Virus record (IMG/VR): IMGVR_UViG_3300042307_000130 | Span: 1 to 45,981 of that record | Reading direction: 5' to 3' (one strand) | Source of the DNA: a virus | DNA: 45,981 nucleotides | Shown: piece after piece, positions 9,401-19,530 of the stretch | Position numbering within the stretch: position 1 is the stretch's first letter | Layout of the letters: every line of letters begins with the position of its first letter | Notes under the pieces: model-generated | What the model was told of the DNA's origin: nothing | Databases searched by the model: none | What the model saw: the letters and a program-made list of their open reading frames with translations, nothing else | Translations under genes and position numbers: made by a program

Positions 9401-12400
9401 ACTTCTAACTCATCAGCTTGAGAAATAATTTCATTAATAATGTCCTCATGATTTTTATAGAACAATCTTTGTTCTTTAGATACTACAGTGTCTGTTTGTT
9501 CAAATGCATTTAGTACATCAAGTAATTGAGTTCTAAATTCATCATTGTTAGAAATACTATCAATGCTTTTCTTGATTGTACCATCGTACACTTTACCATA
9601 GAAGTCTTTAGTAGCTTTCTCAGATCCTTTGTAGTCAACTGCATGAAGTTTTCCATTCTCATCCACGTACACTGATTTAAGGTACATGTTCAACTTATCA
9701 ATATCAAAGTCAGATCCTGCTTGAGATGTAATCTCAGAAGGAACAACAACAGTTTTACCCATGTAGTCTGGTAAGAATCCTACCACTCTGATAGCATTCA
9801 TAGAAGACATAGCTTGTGCAGGAATACGGAAAGCAATACCTTTTAGAATTCCTTGGTTCTCAGGTTTGTTTAATTCTCTAACAAGATCAGCTTCTTTATT
9901 AAACTTACCTTTAAGTGATCTTTTCATCCAGTTAGGAAGCATCACTTCTAAATAAGGATCTTCTTGTGTAGGGAAATGAAGTCTATCGCTTGTAAGAACC
10001 ACTTTTCTTTTTTGATCTTCTGGTAATGCATTGAATTGTTCTATAGATAATTCTTTGTATCCATCTTTTTCTTTAATAGCAATACCTCTTCCTTTTTCAG
10101 AACTCTCCCATCCTGTAACAGCAGCTTGTGTATATCCTCCTCCATTCATTTTAGGAGATACTAATGATTTATTAATCATTGAGTAGATAATATCTTTAAT
10201 CTGTTTGTATGCAGGAGATGCTTCAAATGGAATTCTCCATTCACCATTCTCATCTAATTGGATAGTTTCTTTAGCATTGTTTGAAAGCTCTCTTCTGAAT
10301 AATTCATTCTCAAGAGTCTTAGCCATAATAGCTGGATCTATCAAATCAAATTGTCCCATACCAAGATCTTCTACACCAAAGCTAGAAAGAAGTTCTGTGT
10401 AAGCATTGTTGTCAAGATCTATAAGAGCTTTGTTATATTCTTCAAAAGCTTCTTTAGCTCCTTCAACAACTTCTTCTCCATTATCAAACATGTCAAGTGT
10501 AACAATCTTAGTAGGTTGAGATCCTCTAGTTTGTTCTCCACCACCTTCGTATGCAGTTTCAACTTGAATACCATTAACACTCCATGGTACTAACACTTGA
10601 GTATCTGGAGCAAATGGAGCATCATTAAATGTTCCATCTTGATTGTAAAGACTATGTGTTTTTTCAATACCAAGTTTTCTACCACTCTCCATGATAACAT
10701 AGTCAATCTTCTCATTGAACATCTTGATATATAACTTCTCAAGGTTAGTACCTACAACTGCACTATAGTACAAAGGCATTTGAGATGTTTTATCCAATAC
10801 AAGTTTTATTTCATTCTTATTAAACTGACTACCAGATACAATTGGTTTAGTAATATCAATTACATGTTCAGGTTCATCTTCTAACAATCTATTTTCATCA
10901 GCAGCTTTCAATGCTCTTCCTCTATCATCTTTACTATATTTATAGTCTCCTTTTTCAGATAGAGAATATCTAGTTAAAGCCATTTGGTATTGGTGCCAAG
11001 CTTCAGCGTTCTCTGACCATTGACCATTCTTATTCTTAACCTCTCTGTAAGCTACATCTGATATGTATGAGAATGCATCAGCTTCATTTACTCCTTCATA
11101 AGTATTAGTATCAAGCTCAACATCTTTTAATGTTACAGTGGTAGCATATTCTTTGTTCTCATGATATCCATAGTCTTGTGGAGTTAATTCTATGTCACCC
11201 ACTTTGTTTTGGTCATTCAAGAATGTGTTATATTCAGGACTATCAAATGTAGTTCTTCTTGGAGACAAGAATGATTTCACACGCTTAGTCTCATCTAACT
11301 GTCCATTCTTAATTTTAAACTGATATGGATCACCAAATAAGATTTTGTGGAACTCAATGTTATTAATGTAATAGTTTGAGTTTGCAAACATTAATACATC
11401 ATTCAATTGAGTTTCAGTCATCTTGAATTTATCAATTCCTTCTTTCAAAGCAAATCCACTATCAAGACCTGGGTAAGAATACATGTTCTCAGCATCATTA
11501 CTTTTCTTAGGTACAGAAACTAACTCTCCAGAATTAATAAGAATTTGTTTTGTACCAATTACAATATCCTGTAAGCTTTTATTTATAGCCTCATTAATAG
11601 TATCAATGTTCTTAGAGATGTAGTCTTCAAACTCAATGTTTGTTGTAGCTGCATCATTAATCATTTCATTAAGACCAGCCAACACTTCAGGAGCATTGTC
11701 TTCTAATATCTCTTTGAAGAAACGTAATTCTTTAGCTTTAGCTCCAACATTCTCAAGAGATCTTCTACTCTTCCAATCACGAGCTAATGCAATATCATCA
11801 TCTAGGTATCCTCTAAAGATTTCATGTATGTCATCCATAGCTCTACCACCTACAACATTTTTGTAAGAGATTGAGTTACCAAGGTTCATCATCCATTCTG
11901 TAGATCCATCTGCAGGAATAAGAATATAATAATCTCCATTAATATTTTGATTAATCTCTTGTGTAAATCTCTGACCCTCAGTTAGTTTACTTGTAGTGGT
12001 ACCTTTGTTAGTATCAATAGATTTCTTACCTTCAATGTAAGAAACTTTTACCATCTTAAATCTATCTCCAAGATCATTAAAGAACAATCCACCTTTCTTA
12101 AGTTTAATACTATTAGTAGAGAATATATCATTAAGTTCAGGTCTTGCTTTTTTCAAGTCTTCTATTGTTTGAGAATCATTGAATACATTCTCAAATACAG
12201 AAGGAGCATTGTTATCAGAGTAAACTTGTTTCTTGTTACCCTCAACACCAATTAATGTATTCTCCTGATTAGGATTATCTATTTTAACTTGTAGTCTTGC
12301 AAGCGTAGATACTTGTTTATTAATCTTTAATGTCTTACCATCTAATGTACCAATGTCTTTAGCTTGTGGTAAGTAGTTATATATCTCACCTACAGCATCA

Positions 12401-15400
12401 TTAAACTCTTGTCTTTGTTCAGATTTTAATTTTAGATAGTCTGCCATAGTGAAAGTGATTCCTAAATCTTTTAAGAAATTAATCATCTCTTCTGAAGTTT
12501 TAGGCAATACTTTAGGGAACAATGGTGAGTTAGTATTAACTTGATATGTTTTAGTTTCACTATTGAATCTAACTAATCCATTAGAAGTTTTAGCTAATGC
12601 TCTCATTTGACTAAACCAGTCTTGTTCAACTTGTTTAGTTATAGTGAATTGATTAGCTGGAGCAGTGTACACTTCATTACCAACTACATATTGAACAAGA
12701 GCATTTGGCTTTTGTTTAGTAAATGATTGGTAGAAGTTAATAAACAATCTCCAGTCTTCAGCTTTGAATTGATCAAATGGAACAGTTCCTGTTGTAAGAT
12801 CACCTCCAACACGTTGGAAGAATCTAACATATGTAGCATCGTATTTAGCAAGGTCAACTAACTTGTTAACTGCTCTACCAATACTTGTTGTATTAGATAT
12901 CTTATCTAATAGTGTAGCAAACACTCTACTAAAGTTAGCCACCTTATATCCTTTAACAGAAGAGAATGCTCTCTGTGGTAAGTTCAAGCTAGTAGCATTT
13001 TGTTGATTAGTAGGCATCACTTCTGGAAGTGTAGCAGCAACAAACTTAATAGCGAATGGAGAAGTCTTTTTCCAATCAGTTGTAAATGGTTCTTGAGAGT
13101 AACCAACACTAGTTACATTATCATCATTGATGTCTACAAGATCTTCTTCATTGAAGTTCACACCTATTGTACGTAACAATTGTTTTGCTTGTGCAAACAA
13201 TACATTGAAACGTTGTTCTCCTAATTGCTCATATTTCTTTTCATTGACATAAGCTTGTTTGATTTGGCTATAGATTTGAGCACCTGTGATTTGTTGTAAA
13301 TCATAGATGTATTTCTTGTTGTCACCAAATATAAACTGTGCAGCACGAGCAAACATATCCTGTGCATATTCAGAAGCTTGTGTTTCTGTTATACCAGGGA
13401 TTCTACTATATGAAGGTTCTCCTTTCTTCTGTGATTCAGAGATAGTGAACTCTTTATATTTACCAGCATCAATAGCTTCAAATAGTTCTTTAACTAATGA
13501 AGGTTTAGAATTAAATGATTTGAAGAAGTTTATAATTCTTCTGAAGAAGTTACGTACTGCTTCACTTAATGATCTAGCAGGAAGTTTACCCACTTTGAAT
13601 TCACCAAAGTCATCAGCATGTCTTTCTTCTATTTGTTTATCTGTAGCATCAGAATAGTTAATCTTCTTACCAGAAGCTTTATCTGTAAACTGACCAGGCT
13701 TGCTTCTAAACTCTTCCATAAGAGCAGTTCTCTCATCAGAAGTTAAGAAGTGTTGCCATATAGGGTGAAACAACTCGTGGTAACCAACTGTTCTTGGTCC
13801 AGCTTTGTAGAACTTAGCTACACCATCAACGTATACACCAAAAGCTTTTTCACCATCAAATGTATCTACAAGATTTTCTAACACTTCTAATGGTACACCA
13901 GAAAGTTTTTCAGCTTGGAATTGTTTTAATATTTCAATCTCTTCATTAGTCATTGCTTCTTCAACAGCAGTTCCAACTCTCATGTAGTCATCTTGAGGAA
14001 ACTCTGTATCAGCTACATCGATGTTATCTGTTTTCTCTCCAGGAAGAATTTGTTCTCCCCCTTCTAAAGCATTTAGTTCTGCATTCTTTTGAGCAAGTCT
14101 TATACCATCTAGAAATGCTTTATCTATTATTTCATTAGTAGTATGAGTAAAATTACTATAGTTTAAAAGTAATGTAGCTTGATTTGGATTTTGTTTAAAT
14201 GATTCTACAACTAAATCTTTCATTAATTGTAAATTATCAAATCCTTTAGTTACTGCTTTACCTCTTATTTTAGTTCCATATCCACCTGCTTTTATATATT
14301 TATCATATGTGAACTGATCAAAACTTCCAGATTTTAAAGTTTGATAAGCATGTTCTACACTTCCATATTCTTTACCTTGATAGTCAAATTTACGTGGAGC
14401 TAGATTAGATAATACTTTAGTATTAGTAGAACTCTCAGGACTACCCCAATAAATATTAATTACTGGTTTATTAATTTCTACATTAGAAACTTCTTCTACA
14501 GCTGTAGTAGGAGCTTCATCTGCAACTGCAGGAGCTTGTTCAGCTTGTTGTGTATTCTGCATTTCTTTTAATGCAGCAATGAGTTTATCACCAACAAATG
14601 TTACAACACGTTGTTCATCACTTGCTTCTTCATCATATTTATCAATACTTTGTAATACAGTGTCTACTGTATTCAATATATCTGGATTAGTTGCAGCAGA
14701 AGTTATTGTATCGTTAACAGTTAAATCTACAGCAATGTTACCATCAGCATCTAATGTTCCTGTAAATTCAACAGGACCACTTGCAAACTGATAAGTATTA
14801 TTAGTAGTTCCATCCATTACATATTCTCCAATAACATTACCAACTTGTTTAGCTATTGGTTTAGCAGCAACTGGTTTAGCTACAGGAGCAGGTTTGATAA
14901 GTGGAAGATCATAATCAATTAATGTAGCATACTTCTGCATGAAAGAGTAAGGAACACTTTCTGAAGGAGCAGCTACTTTAGTTGTAAGTGGTGTGTTATC
15001 ACTAGTACGTGATGTTTTACCATCAGGCATTTTTGATGACAACAAATATGATTGATAGTTTTTCCAAGCTCTAGCTACAAGTTCACCATTAGCATTTGTA
15101 TCTCCTGTATACTCATAAAACTTACTGCTAAGATCTGTTACAGTTTTACTATTAATATTATGGAATGTATCAGTAAGTTGTCTTACTATCTCAGCTTCTT
15201 TATTCTCGATATCTACAATAGGATAGTTTACACCACCTAAAGAAATAGTTCTTTTGTTTGTATCAATAAAGAATTGATTACCAGAAGTTTGACCACTCTT
15301 ACGTAAGTATAAAACATTCTGTAAGTAAGTTAAATAGTTTACATTTATATCTAACGGTTTACCAGATACAGATTTTTCTTTGATGTCATTAGCTAAAGCT

Positions 15401-18400
15401 TTGATCACTTGATACAATGAGTTAGCTTTGTCTTTACCTAGCTTACTGTTATTCAATATCTCTAATGTATCACCGTATTGTAAAATAGGTAATCCTTTAG
15501 TTCTAAAAGATATGTTCTTTCCTCTATGAGAAACAAACCCAGCAGTGTTTATTTGAATAAGTCCTGCTTGAGATGATATTCTGTTTTCAGGAATTAATAT
15601 ACCACCAACTTGGTTTCTTTCGTAAACACCATTTATTTTATTAATAATAGGTAATCCTCTAGAAACATTGATCTGATATACTTTATAATCACCATTACTA
15701 TTTGCAAACAATTTAGCTCTCTCTTGTCTCCAACCATTAGATGCAGACTCAAGTTGTTCTTTTTGACCTTGTCTGTATCTAGGAACTTTTTGTCCTGTCT
15801 TAGGATCTGTATAGTTATAATAAAGATCTGTTGTAGGCATAGCTTGAAAGATAGCTTGATTTATATCAATCTGTTTTCCCACTTCACCAATTCTATTTCC
15901 ATCTTTATCTACAAAGAATGTTTTACCATTCTCATGTTCTACAAATACTTGTGCAACAAATCCATTATCAACATCGTTGATTTTATCTTCTGCATTGGTA
16001 GGTCTACCAAACTGTAAGTCTGTAAGTCCTTCTAATCCTAATGCAGCTTGGTTATTTGGTGTAACTAGTATTGCACCTATGTTACGTACATTCTTGAAGT
16101 TTTTAATGTTGTTTAAAAACTGTCTAGCGTTCTTAACATGTTGAGGTGCATTAGCACGATTTTGATCATTCTCAGATTCACTTGTACCTGATATGTAGAA
16201 ATCTTTCCAGCTCTTTAAATAACTCTCATCATCTTTTACTACCTCTTCTGCTGTAGTAGTTTCTATAGGTGCAGGCGTAGCAATCTCACCAGAGTTAAGT
16301 TCTACCTTATCCTGTTCTCTATCTATCTCATTCTTAGTTGCAAGCAATGCTTGTTCCTCTTTCTCTATAGCAGCATTCTTTTCTTTTACAGACTTATATG
16401 TTTCATCTATACTGTTTGTTATAACAGCAATAGTTTCTTCTAATAATGTTTCATTATTAGTACCAAACAATCTTCTGAAGAATGTTTTTAATGAATTAAC
16501 AAACGCTTGCCATGTAGAAGTTTTTGTACCCTTGTATGGAATAGTTTGTAAGTATCTTTGAAACTCTCTATTAGATAGAGCTTCTGTTGCAAACTCATAT
16601 ATATTTTTGAATGCGTAATACTCACCATCTTTAATCAATCCAGCTTCAGCATATTTGTTAGGATCATTCTTGAATGTTTCTTTTACAAACTTAAACAATG
16701 GATCAAGTTCTTTGAAGAACTGTCCGTTTGTATCGGACAAAGCATATGTAGTTAAGTCATGTCCTATCTCATGTAACAATACATGTTCTACTGGAAGACT
16801 TCCTGATTCATAATCATCAGCATTAGATTCATAATTAATTCTAGTCAATGCTGAAAATGCATCTGTTCCACGTTGAGAAACTCCAGCATTAGTTAATGTT
16901 CTATCACCTAATATAATCTTACTATCTCTACTTGTAAAGTTTAAGAAAGCTAGAGCTAATTGTTTTTCAAGAACAGTAGCATAAGGTGAGTTAGCAATCT
17001 TTTCTAACACCTCATATTTACTTTTCTCTCCTTCACCATATTGTTTTACAAGATCTTCATAAGTTCTTTTGTCTGATTTAAACTTATCTCTACTTTTAGA
17101 AAAGTATTGATCATTACTTCTATCAGCAGGAGTAGTTCTAGTCTTCTTTCCTTCTGGTGTGAATTCTTCTTTCTCTCCAGTATATGAATAGTTTTGTGGG
17201 TTATCTTTAAGATCATTGTACTCATTAACAAACTGTTGTCTTCTTTTAGCAACCTCAACTACATCTTTTAGTTCTTGTTTAGCAAGGTCTGTATCAATAC
17301 GTTCTGATTTTTGCTCATCTATATTGTACAATGCTTTAGCAAGAGATACAGATGTATCATTTGTTAACTCATCATTGATTATATCCTGTACAGGAACGTT
17401 TGCTCTTAATAGCTTAGCAGCTAACTGAGGTATACGAATATCATAGTCAGCTATTTTACTAGCTGCATACACCATCTTATCAATGATTAATGGAGAATAC
17501 TTTTTAATTTGTTTTCCATCAGGAGATACTACAGGAGTACCATCTTCATTTTTTAAAGTTTCACCAGCATATCTAAGGTTCAAAGATTTATATAACTGTT
17601 CTACATTTTTTGCAGATGCTTCAAATGAGGTTAATCTTTTTTGGAATGATTCAACTGTATCATTGATATTAGCTAATCCTTCTTCTTTCAATTCGCTAAG
17701 ACCTTCATTGTTCATACCAGATTGTCTAAGCTCATTCACTTCATCCATAATCATATCAAACCTACCGTACTTAATACGTGGAGCAAGATATGTGTGAACT
17801 AAGTCAGCATTAAGATCTCTAGCTTCTAATTCATTACCATCAATGATAGCACCTTGTTGTTGTTGTTGTATCTTAACAAATCTATCTACAGCTTGAAGTT
17901 TTTCTTTGAATGCTTCTCTGAATGTAGGAGCATTATTAAGATCTTGAATAAATCTTTCTGTGTTATATTGTGCAGCTTTGTTTCTAGCAATTTGTCCTTG
18001 AGGTCCAAATGTTTGCATTAATCCTCCAGTGATACCACCAAGGATTCCACTTTCAATACCTTCTTTTGAATTGAATGCTCCAACTCCTTTACCAGACTTA
18101 TCTGTACCAACCATTCCATAAAGAAAACCATCAGTCCAAGCACTTGCTTCTTTACCGTTGTACCCTTTGTTAAAATAGTTTTGTGTACCTACTTGTAAAG
18201 CATATTGACCAACTTCTTGAGCAGCTTCTTTAGGATCAAATACATAGTTACCTATTTTCTTACCTCTCTCATATAATTTACCAACATTACTTGTAGCTCC
18301 TTCTTTTGCTACATACTTACCTTCTTTCAATATAACATCATCCACTCTTCCTAACAAACTATTAGCAGCTTGTTTCTCAGCAGCATATGAACTTCCTAAT

Positions 18401-19515
18401 AACTTAGGAAGCTGTGCGTATTCAGTAACACTCAATAGTGCCATGTTTCCAAAGAATGCAGTTTTACCTACACTCTCTGAGATGGTATCAATTTGTGCTA
18501 AATCTGCACCTGCAGGAGTTTCACCAAAGTGAGTATCTTTATATTGTTGAATCAAGTTATTTCTAAATTCATTTGAGGTTTGTAATGCTTCAAAAGAAGC
18601 CTCACCTGCAGATGAATATAATGCCACTGCTGTTCTTCTAGCTTTATCTTGGAATCCAGCTATTGTGTTTGTTGTCTTTGCTATGTTTAGAATAGCAGAC
18701 TCTCTAGCTGAAAGATCTGCAATAGATGAAATGTTTTTTTCAAGAATTGCAGCAGCTTCAATATTTTTACCAGAAGAGAAAGCTCTTGATGTATTTCTTA
18801 ATAGAGGAGTGAATAGTTTAAATGCTTGAGATGATTCTGCAAGTATAGCACCTTCGCCAGCAAGCATACCTACTCCAGCACCTACTCCTTTTAAAGCACC
18901 ATTAGCTATGTTACCAGACACCATTGCTCCAACAGCAAATCCAGCATTCTTAACTAACTTATCAAATAAGAAGTTTGTTGTTAACCAGTTATCAGTAGAA
19001 TACCAAGAAGCATTCTTTTCTTGATTAGTGTAATAGTTTGGTAGATAGTTTTGATCCACTTCATTGTTCCACTTATCTAAGTTTTGCATAATAGGGTTAT
19101 CCCATATATCAGCCATTCTTCCTGTACCCATAGAAGAGATGGTACCATATAACATACCAAAACTTCCTGCAATAGTAGTACCAGCAAGATTAGTTCCTTT
19201 TAATATACCATTAGCAGCTTGAGTATACCAAGATTGTGCATTAGCATTCTGGTCCTCAATATCAATAATGTCACGAGCAAACACATCATATCTTCTATTA
19301 TCATATAATTCATTTGCTGTAACAGTTGGTATCAATCCTTTACCTACAACTGGTCCTTTACCAAAAATAGGATCACCATTATCTCTTCCTGACAGATCTG
19401 TATTTATGGGAAGCGATGCATAATTATCAGGAGTAGGAGTTGATGGACTAGGCAAATTAGGTAATTGCTGGTCTGGGTTTATAAGGATTGGATTAAGGTT
19501 TTTAAAATCTGGCAT
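6496..19515 (-). CDS. Giant ejected virion protein with crAss-like RNA polymerase, two zincin motifs and NADAR domain, 4339 aa
   Basis: One uninterrupted 13-kb gene. In order: Pro-rich start; Gly/Ala-rich hydrophobic segment (about 185-228) typical of membrane-crossing ejection proteins; helical region to about 600; zincin HEIGH (915-919) with a downstream EFATEAL third-ligand candidate; NADAR-type domain (about 1685-1810; NIYWGSP at 1687, then SNLAP, YxSVEHAYQ); second zincin HELFH (1913-1917) with EERHADDF downstream; and a large region with GSDFDID (DFDID 3269-3273), the metal-binding loop of the single-chain two-barrel polymerases of crAss-like phages such as phi14:2 gp66. An upstream RIPAQAMSS segment fits that family too. 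In phi14:2 this polymerase is packaged, ejected and transcribes early genes. About twice the length of gp66 (roughly 2180 aa), so this is an extended polyvalent form. First big gene after the 882-aa cargo gene (15-nt gap). The polymerase call is strong; boundaries of other domains are approximate. Confidence 0.88.
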   Translation of the reverse strand: MPDFKNLNPILINPDQQLPNLPSPSTPTPDNYASLPINTDLSGRDNGDPIFGKGPVVGKGLIPTVTANELYDNRRYDVFARDIIDIEDQNANAQSWYTQAANGILKGTNLAGTTIAGSFGMLYGTISSMGTGRMADIWDNPIMQNLDKWNNEVDQNYLPNYYTNQEKNASWYSTDNWLTTNFLFDKLVKNAGFAVGAMVSGNIANGALKGVGAGVGMLAGEGAILAESSQAFKLFTPLLRNTSRAFSSGKNIEAAAILEKNISSIADLSARESAILNIAKTTNTIAGFQDKARRTAVALYSSAGEASFEALQTSNEFRNNLIQQYKDTHFGETPAGADLAQIDTISESVGKTAFFGNMALLSVTEYAQLPKLLGSSYAAEKQAANSLLGRVDDVILKEGKYVAKEGATSNVGKLYERGKKIGNYVFDPKEAAQEVGQYALQVGTQNYFNKGYNGKEASAWTDGFLYGMVGTDKSGKGVGAFNSKEGIESGILGGITGGLMQTFGPQGQIARNKAAQYNTERFIQDLNNAPTFREAFKEKLQAVDRFVKIQQQQQGAIIDGNELEARDLNADLVHTYLAPRIKYGRFDMIMDEVNELRQSGMNNEGLSELKEEGLANINDTVESFQKRLTSFEASAKNVEQLYKSLNLRYAGETLKNEDGTPVVSPDGKQIKKYSPLIIDKMVYAASKIADYDIRIPQLAAKLLRANVPVQDIINDELTNDTSVSLAKALYNIDEQKSERIDTDLAKQELKDVVEVAKRRQQFVNEYNDLKDNPQNYSYTGEKEEFTPEGKKTRTTPADRSNDQYFSKSRDKFKSDKRTYEDLVKQYGEGEKSKYEVLEKIANSPYATVLEKQLALAFLNFTSRDSKIILGDRTLTNAGVSQRGTDAFSALTRINYESNADDYESGSLPVEHVLLHEIGHDLTTYALSDTNGQFFKELDPLFKFVKETFKNDPNKYAEAGLIKDGEYYAFKNIYEFATEALSNREFQRYLQTIPYKGTKTSTWQAFVNSLKTFFRRLFGTNNETLLEETIAVITNSIDETYKSVKEKNAAIEKEEQALLATKNEIDREQDKVELNSGEIATPAPIETTTAEEVVKDDESYLKSWKDFYISGTSESENDQNRANAPQHVKNARQFLNNIKNFKNVRNIGAILVTPNNQAALGLEGLTDLQFGRPTNAEDKINDVDNGFVAQVFVEHENGKTFFVDKDGNRIGEVGKQIDINQAIFQAMPTTDLYYNYTDPKTGQKVPRYRQGQKEQLESASNGWRQERAKLFANSNGDYKVYQINVSRGLPIINKINGVYERNQVGGILIPENRISSQAGLIQINTAGFVSHRGKNISFRTKGLPILQYGDTLEILNNSKLGKDKANSLYQVIKALANDIKEKSVSGKPLDINVNYLTYLQNVLYLRKSGQTSGNQFFIDTNKRTISLGGVNYPIVDIENKEAEIVRQLTDTFHNINSKTVTDLSSKFYEYTGDTNANGELVARAWKNYQSYLLSSKMPDGKTSRTSDNTPLTTKVAAPSESVPYSFMQKYATLIDYDLPLIKPAPVAKPVAAKPIAKQVGNVIGEYVMDGTTNNTYQFASGPVEFTGTLDADGNIAVDLTVNDTITSAATNPDILNTVDTVLQSIDKYDEEASDEQRVVTFVGDKLIAALKEMQNTQQAEQAPAVADEAPTTAVEEVSNVEINKPVINIYWGSPESSTNTKVLSNLAPRKFDYQGKEYGSVEHAYQTLKSGSFDQFTYDKYIKAGGYGTKIRGKAVTKGFDNLQLMKDLVVESFKQNPNQATLLLNYSNFTHTTNEIIDKAFLDGIRLAQKNAELNALEGGEQILPGEKTDNIDVADTEFPQDDYMRVGTAVEEAMTNEEIEILKQFQAEKLSGVPLEVLENLVDTFDGEKAFGVYVDGVAKFYKAGPRTVGYHELFHPIWQHFLTSDERTALMEEFRSKPGQFTDKASGKKINYSDATDKQIEERHADDFGEFKVGKLPARSLSEAVRNFFRRIINFFKSFNSKPSLVKELFEAIDAGKYKEFTISESQKKGEPSYSRIPGITETQASEYAQDMFARAAQFIFGDNKKYIYDLQQITGAQIYSQIKQAYVNEKKYEQLGEQRFNVLFAQAKQLLRTIGVNFNEEDLVDINDDNVTSVGYSQEPFTTDWKKTSPFAIKFVAATLPEVMPTNQQNATSLNLPQRAFSSVKGYKVANFSRVFATLLDKISNTTSIGRAVNKLVDLAKYDATYVRFFQRVGGDLTTGTVPFDQFKAEDWRLFINFYQSFTKQKPNALVQYVVGNEVYTAPANQFTITKQVEQDWFSQMRALAKTSNGLVRFNSETKTYQVNTNSPLFPKVLPKTSEEMINFLKDLGITFTMADYLKLKSEQRQEFNDAVGEIYNYLPQAKDIGTLDGKTLKINKQVSTLARLQVKIDNPNQENTLIGVEGNKKQVYSDNNAPSVFENVFNDSQTIEDLKKARPELNDIFSTNSIKLKKGGLFFNDLGDRFKMVKVSYIEGKKSIDTNKGTTTSKLTEGQRFTQEINQNINGDYYILIPADGSTEWMMNLGNSISYKNVVGGRAMDDIHEIFRGYLDDDIALARDWKSRRSLENVGAKAKELRFFKEILEDNAPEVLAGLNEMINDAATTNIEFEDYISKNIDTINEAINKSLQDIVIGTKQILINSGELVSVPKKSNDAENMYSYPGLDSGFALKEGIDKFKMTETQLNDVLMFANSNYYINNIEFHKILFGDPYQFKIKNGQLDETKRVKSFLSPRRTTFDSPEYNTFLNDQNKVGDIELTPQDYGYHENKEYATTVTLKDVELDTNTYEGVNEADAFSYISDVAYREVKNKNGQWSENAEAWHQYQMALTRYSLSEKGDYKYSKDDRGRALKAADENRLLEDEPEHVIDITKPIVSGSQFNKNEIKLVLDKTSQMPLYYSAVVGTNLEKLYIKMFNEKIDYVIMESGRKLGIEKTHSLYNQDGTFNDAPFAPDTQVLVPWSVNGIQVETAYEGGGEQTRGSQPTKIVTLDMFDNGEEVVEGAKEAFEEYNKALIDLDNNAYTELLSSFGVEDLGMGQFDLIDPAIMAKTLENELFRRELSNNAKETIQLDENGEWRIPFEASPAYKQIKDIIYSMINKSLVSPKMNGGGYTQAAVTGWESSEKGRGIAIKEKDGYKELSIEQFNALPEDQKRKVVLTSDRLHFPTQEDPYLEVMLPNWMKRSLKGKFNKEADLVRELNKPENQGILKGIAFRIPAQAMSSMNAIRVVGFLPDYMGKTVVVPSEITSQAGSDFDIDKLNMYLKSVYVDENGKLHAVDYKGSEKATKDFYGKVYDGTIKKSIDSISNNDEFRTQLLDVLNAFEQTDTVVSKEQRLFYKNHEDIINEIISQADELEVLPSEYMTNQIDALAKKTDKLNANLLNKEMREKYVKKMYKKALENRYFDAFEKLITLPGNFKSLVTPIGDADLKKRAAELDKLRNADETTIKNRMVNRNYLTKLRHAFLSGKRWIGIAAVNITGHALAQRMKLVIDIDKVANNLPNADRFFLGDRIINLPHNTTNIDGKEYTSLSGTKTADGSDQFISNRLSGYATSVVDIAKDPYIMKIVKSDSAIGTFMFLERIGAGENTIWFMNQPIIIEYLSSLESKGSKFLYNTNNINATRAKFGLPKLGARGAKEEVFNVDSLKSNIETYYSNNNKMLSAEQNREQGAILKDFLKYSKMAEYNFKFTQATNYDTTKFKNSDVFNRKSTRTDIARDMNMFTSIDELLDSSSIGNQKRLLDFAMKSVGSIIKLEQEKFVDVTNKVLESFEKQDFIGDDDFSKIASKAKASFLDFIVQTKSGLNSRILELTTGNNSIAEQIAKAKVKYPAMKLLQDLVPESSKKVDGAQTIKLKVNLKEAYDENLYVEMMRELRELDPELYNNIVKVALLQGTYQSPVSINNIIPIEDYSKEIKPIIDALIDNADTEYFTNGMFQKNNFKDEQIVPTITPRFTFQRDENFEEIEKIIGEDPFGNDVYEYQTETFEPVFDTAENKRLLLTLSPMFDMGNGANSDFVKVPRVFVNKRGQNVDLITGRTISSQAMKSMRMQGNTSLTDYYGYQKVKLMDGTPLLNWEGRYVYKLVNLLGDGNIVSEYYLDGRPSVLNNGTIKIDQEISDAKIIEYFGGDITEEIVSLPTADVVEATLTNEEEITPEEKLEFEIIDVTRQIEELESTQDDVNNSNLETIVLNNLPKITPESARKETGVGTGNKKDISTSMLSKSGMTVEQAAHAIWEDHFGIDSEIDTQDIRNVIIDILSAGSKANYSSQIGVASELASLKDRLKDLQSELPAKEKVKKDKTIPGQLDLFEQEDESWKEEDNNDSCVPF

Positions 19516-19530
19516 AATTATCTATTGTAA

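Noticed and set aside
13307-13657. Plus-strand open frames, including this 116-aa one and many of 60-150 aa across the window
   Set aside because: They lie opposite well-supported minus-strand genes, show low-complexity Ser/Leu/Phe composition, and have no operon spacing or recognisable families.
1599-19515. Stop-codon reassignment, known in some crAss-like phages
   Set aside because: All late genes are open full-length with the standard code and the stops inspected at gene ends are TAA or TGA, so no reassignment is needed. A tRNA suppressor elsewhere in the genome cannot be excluded.
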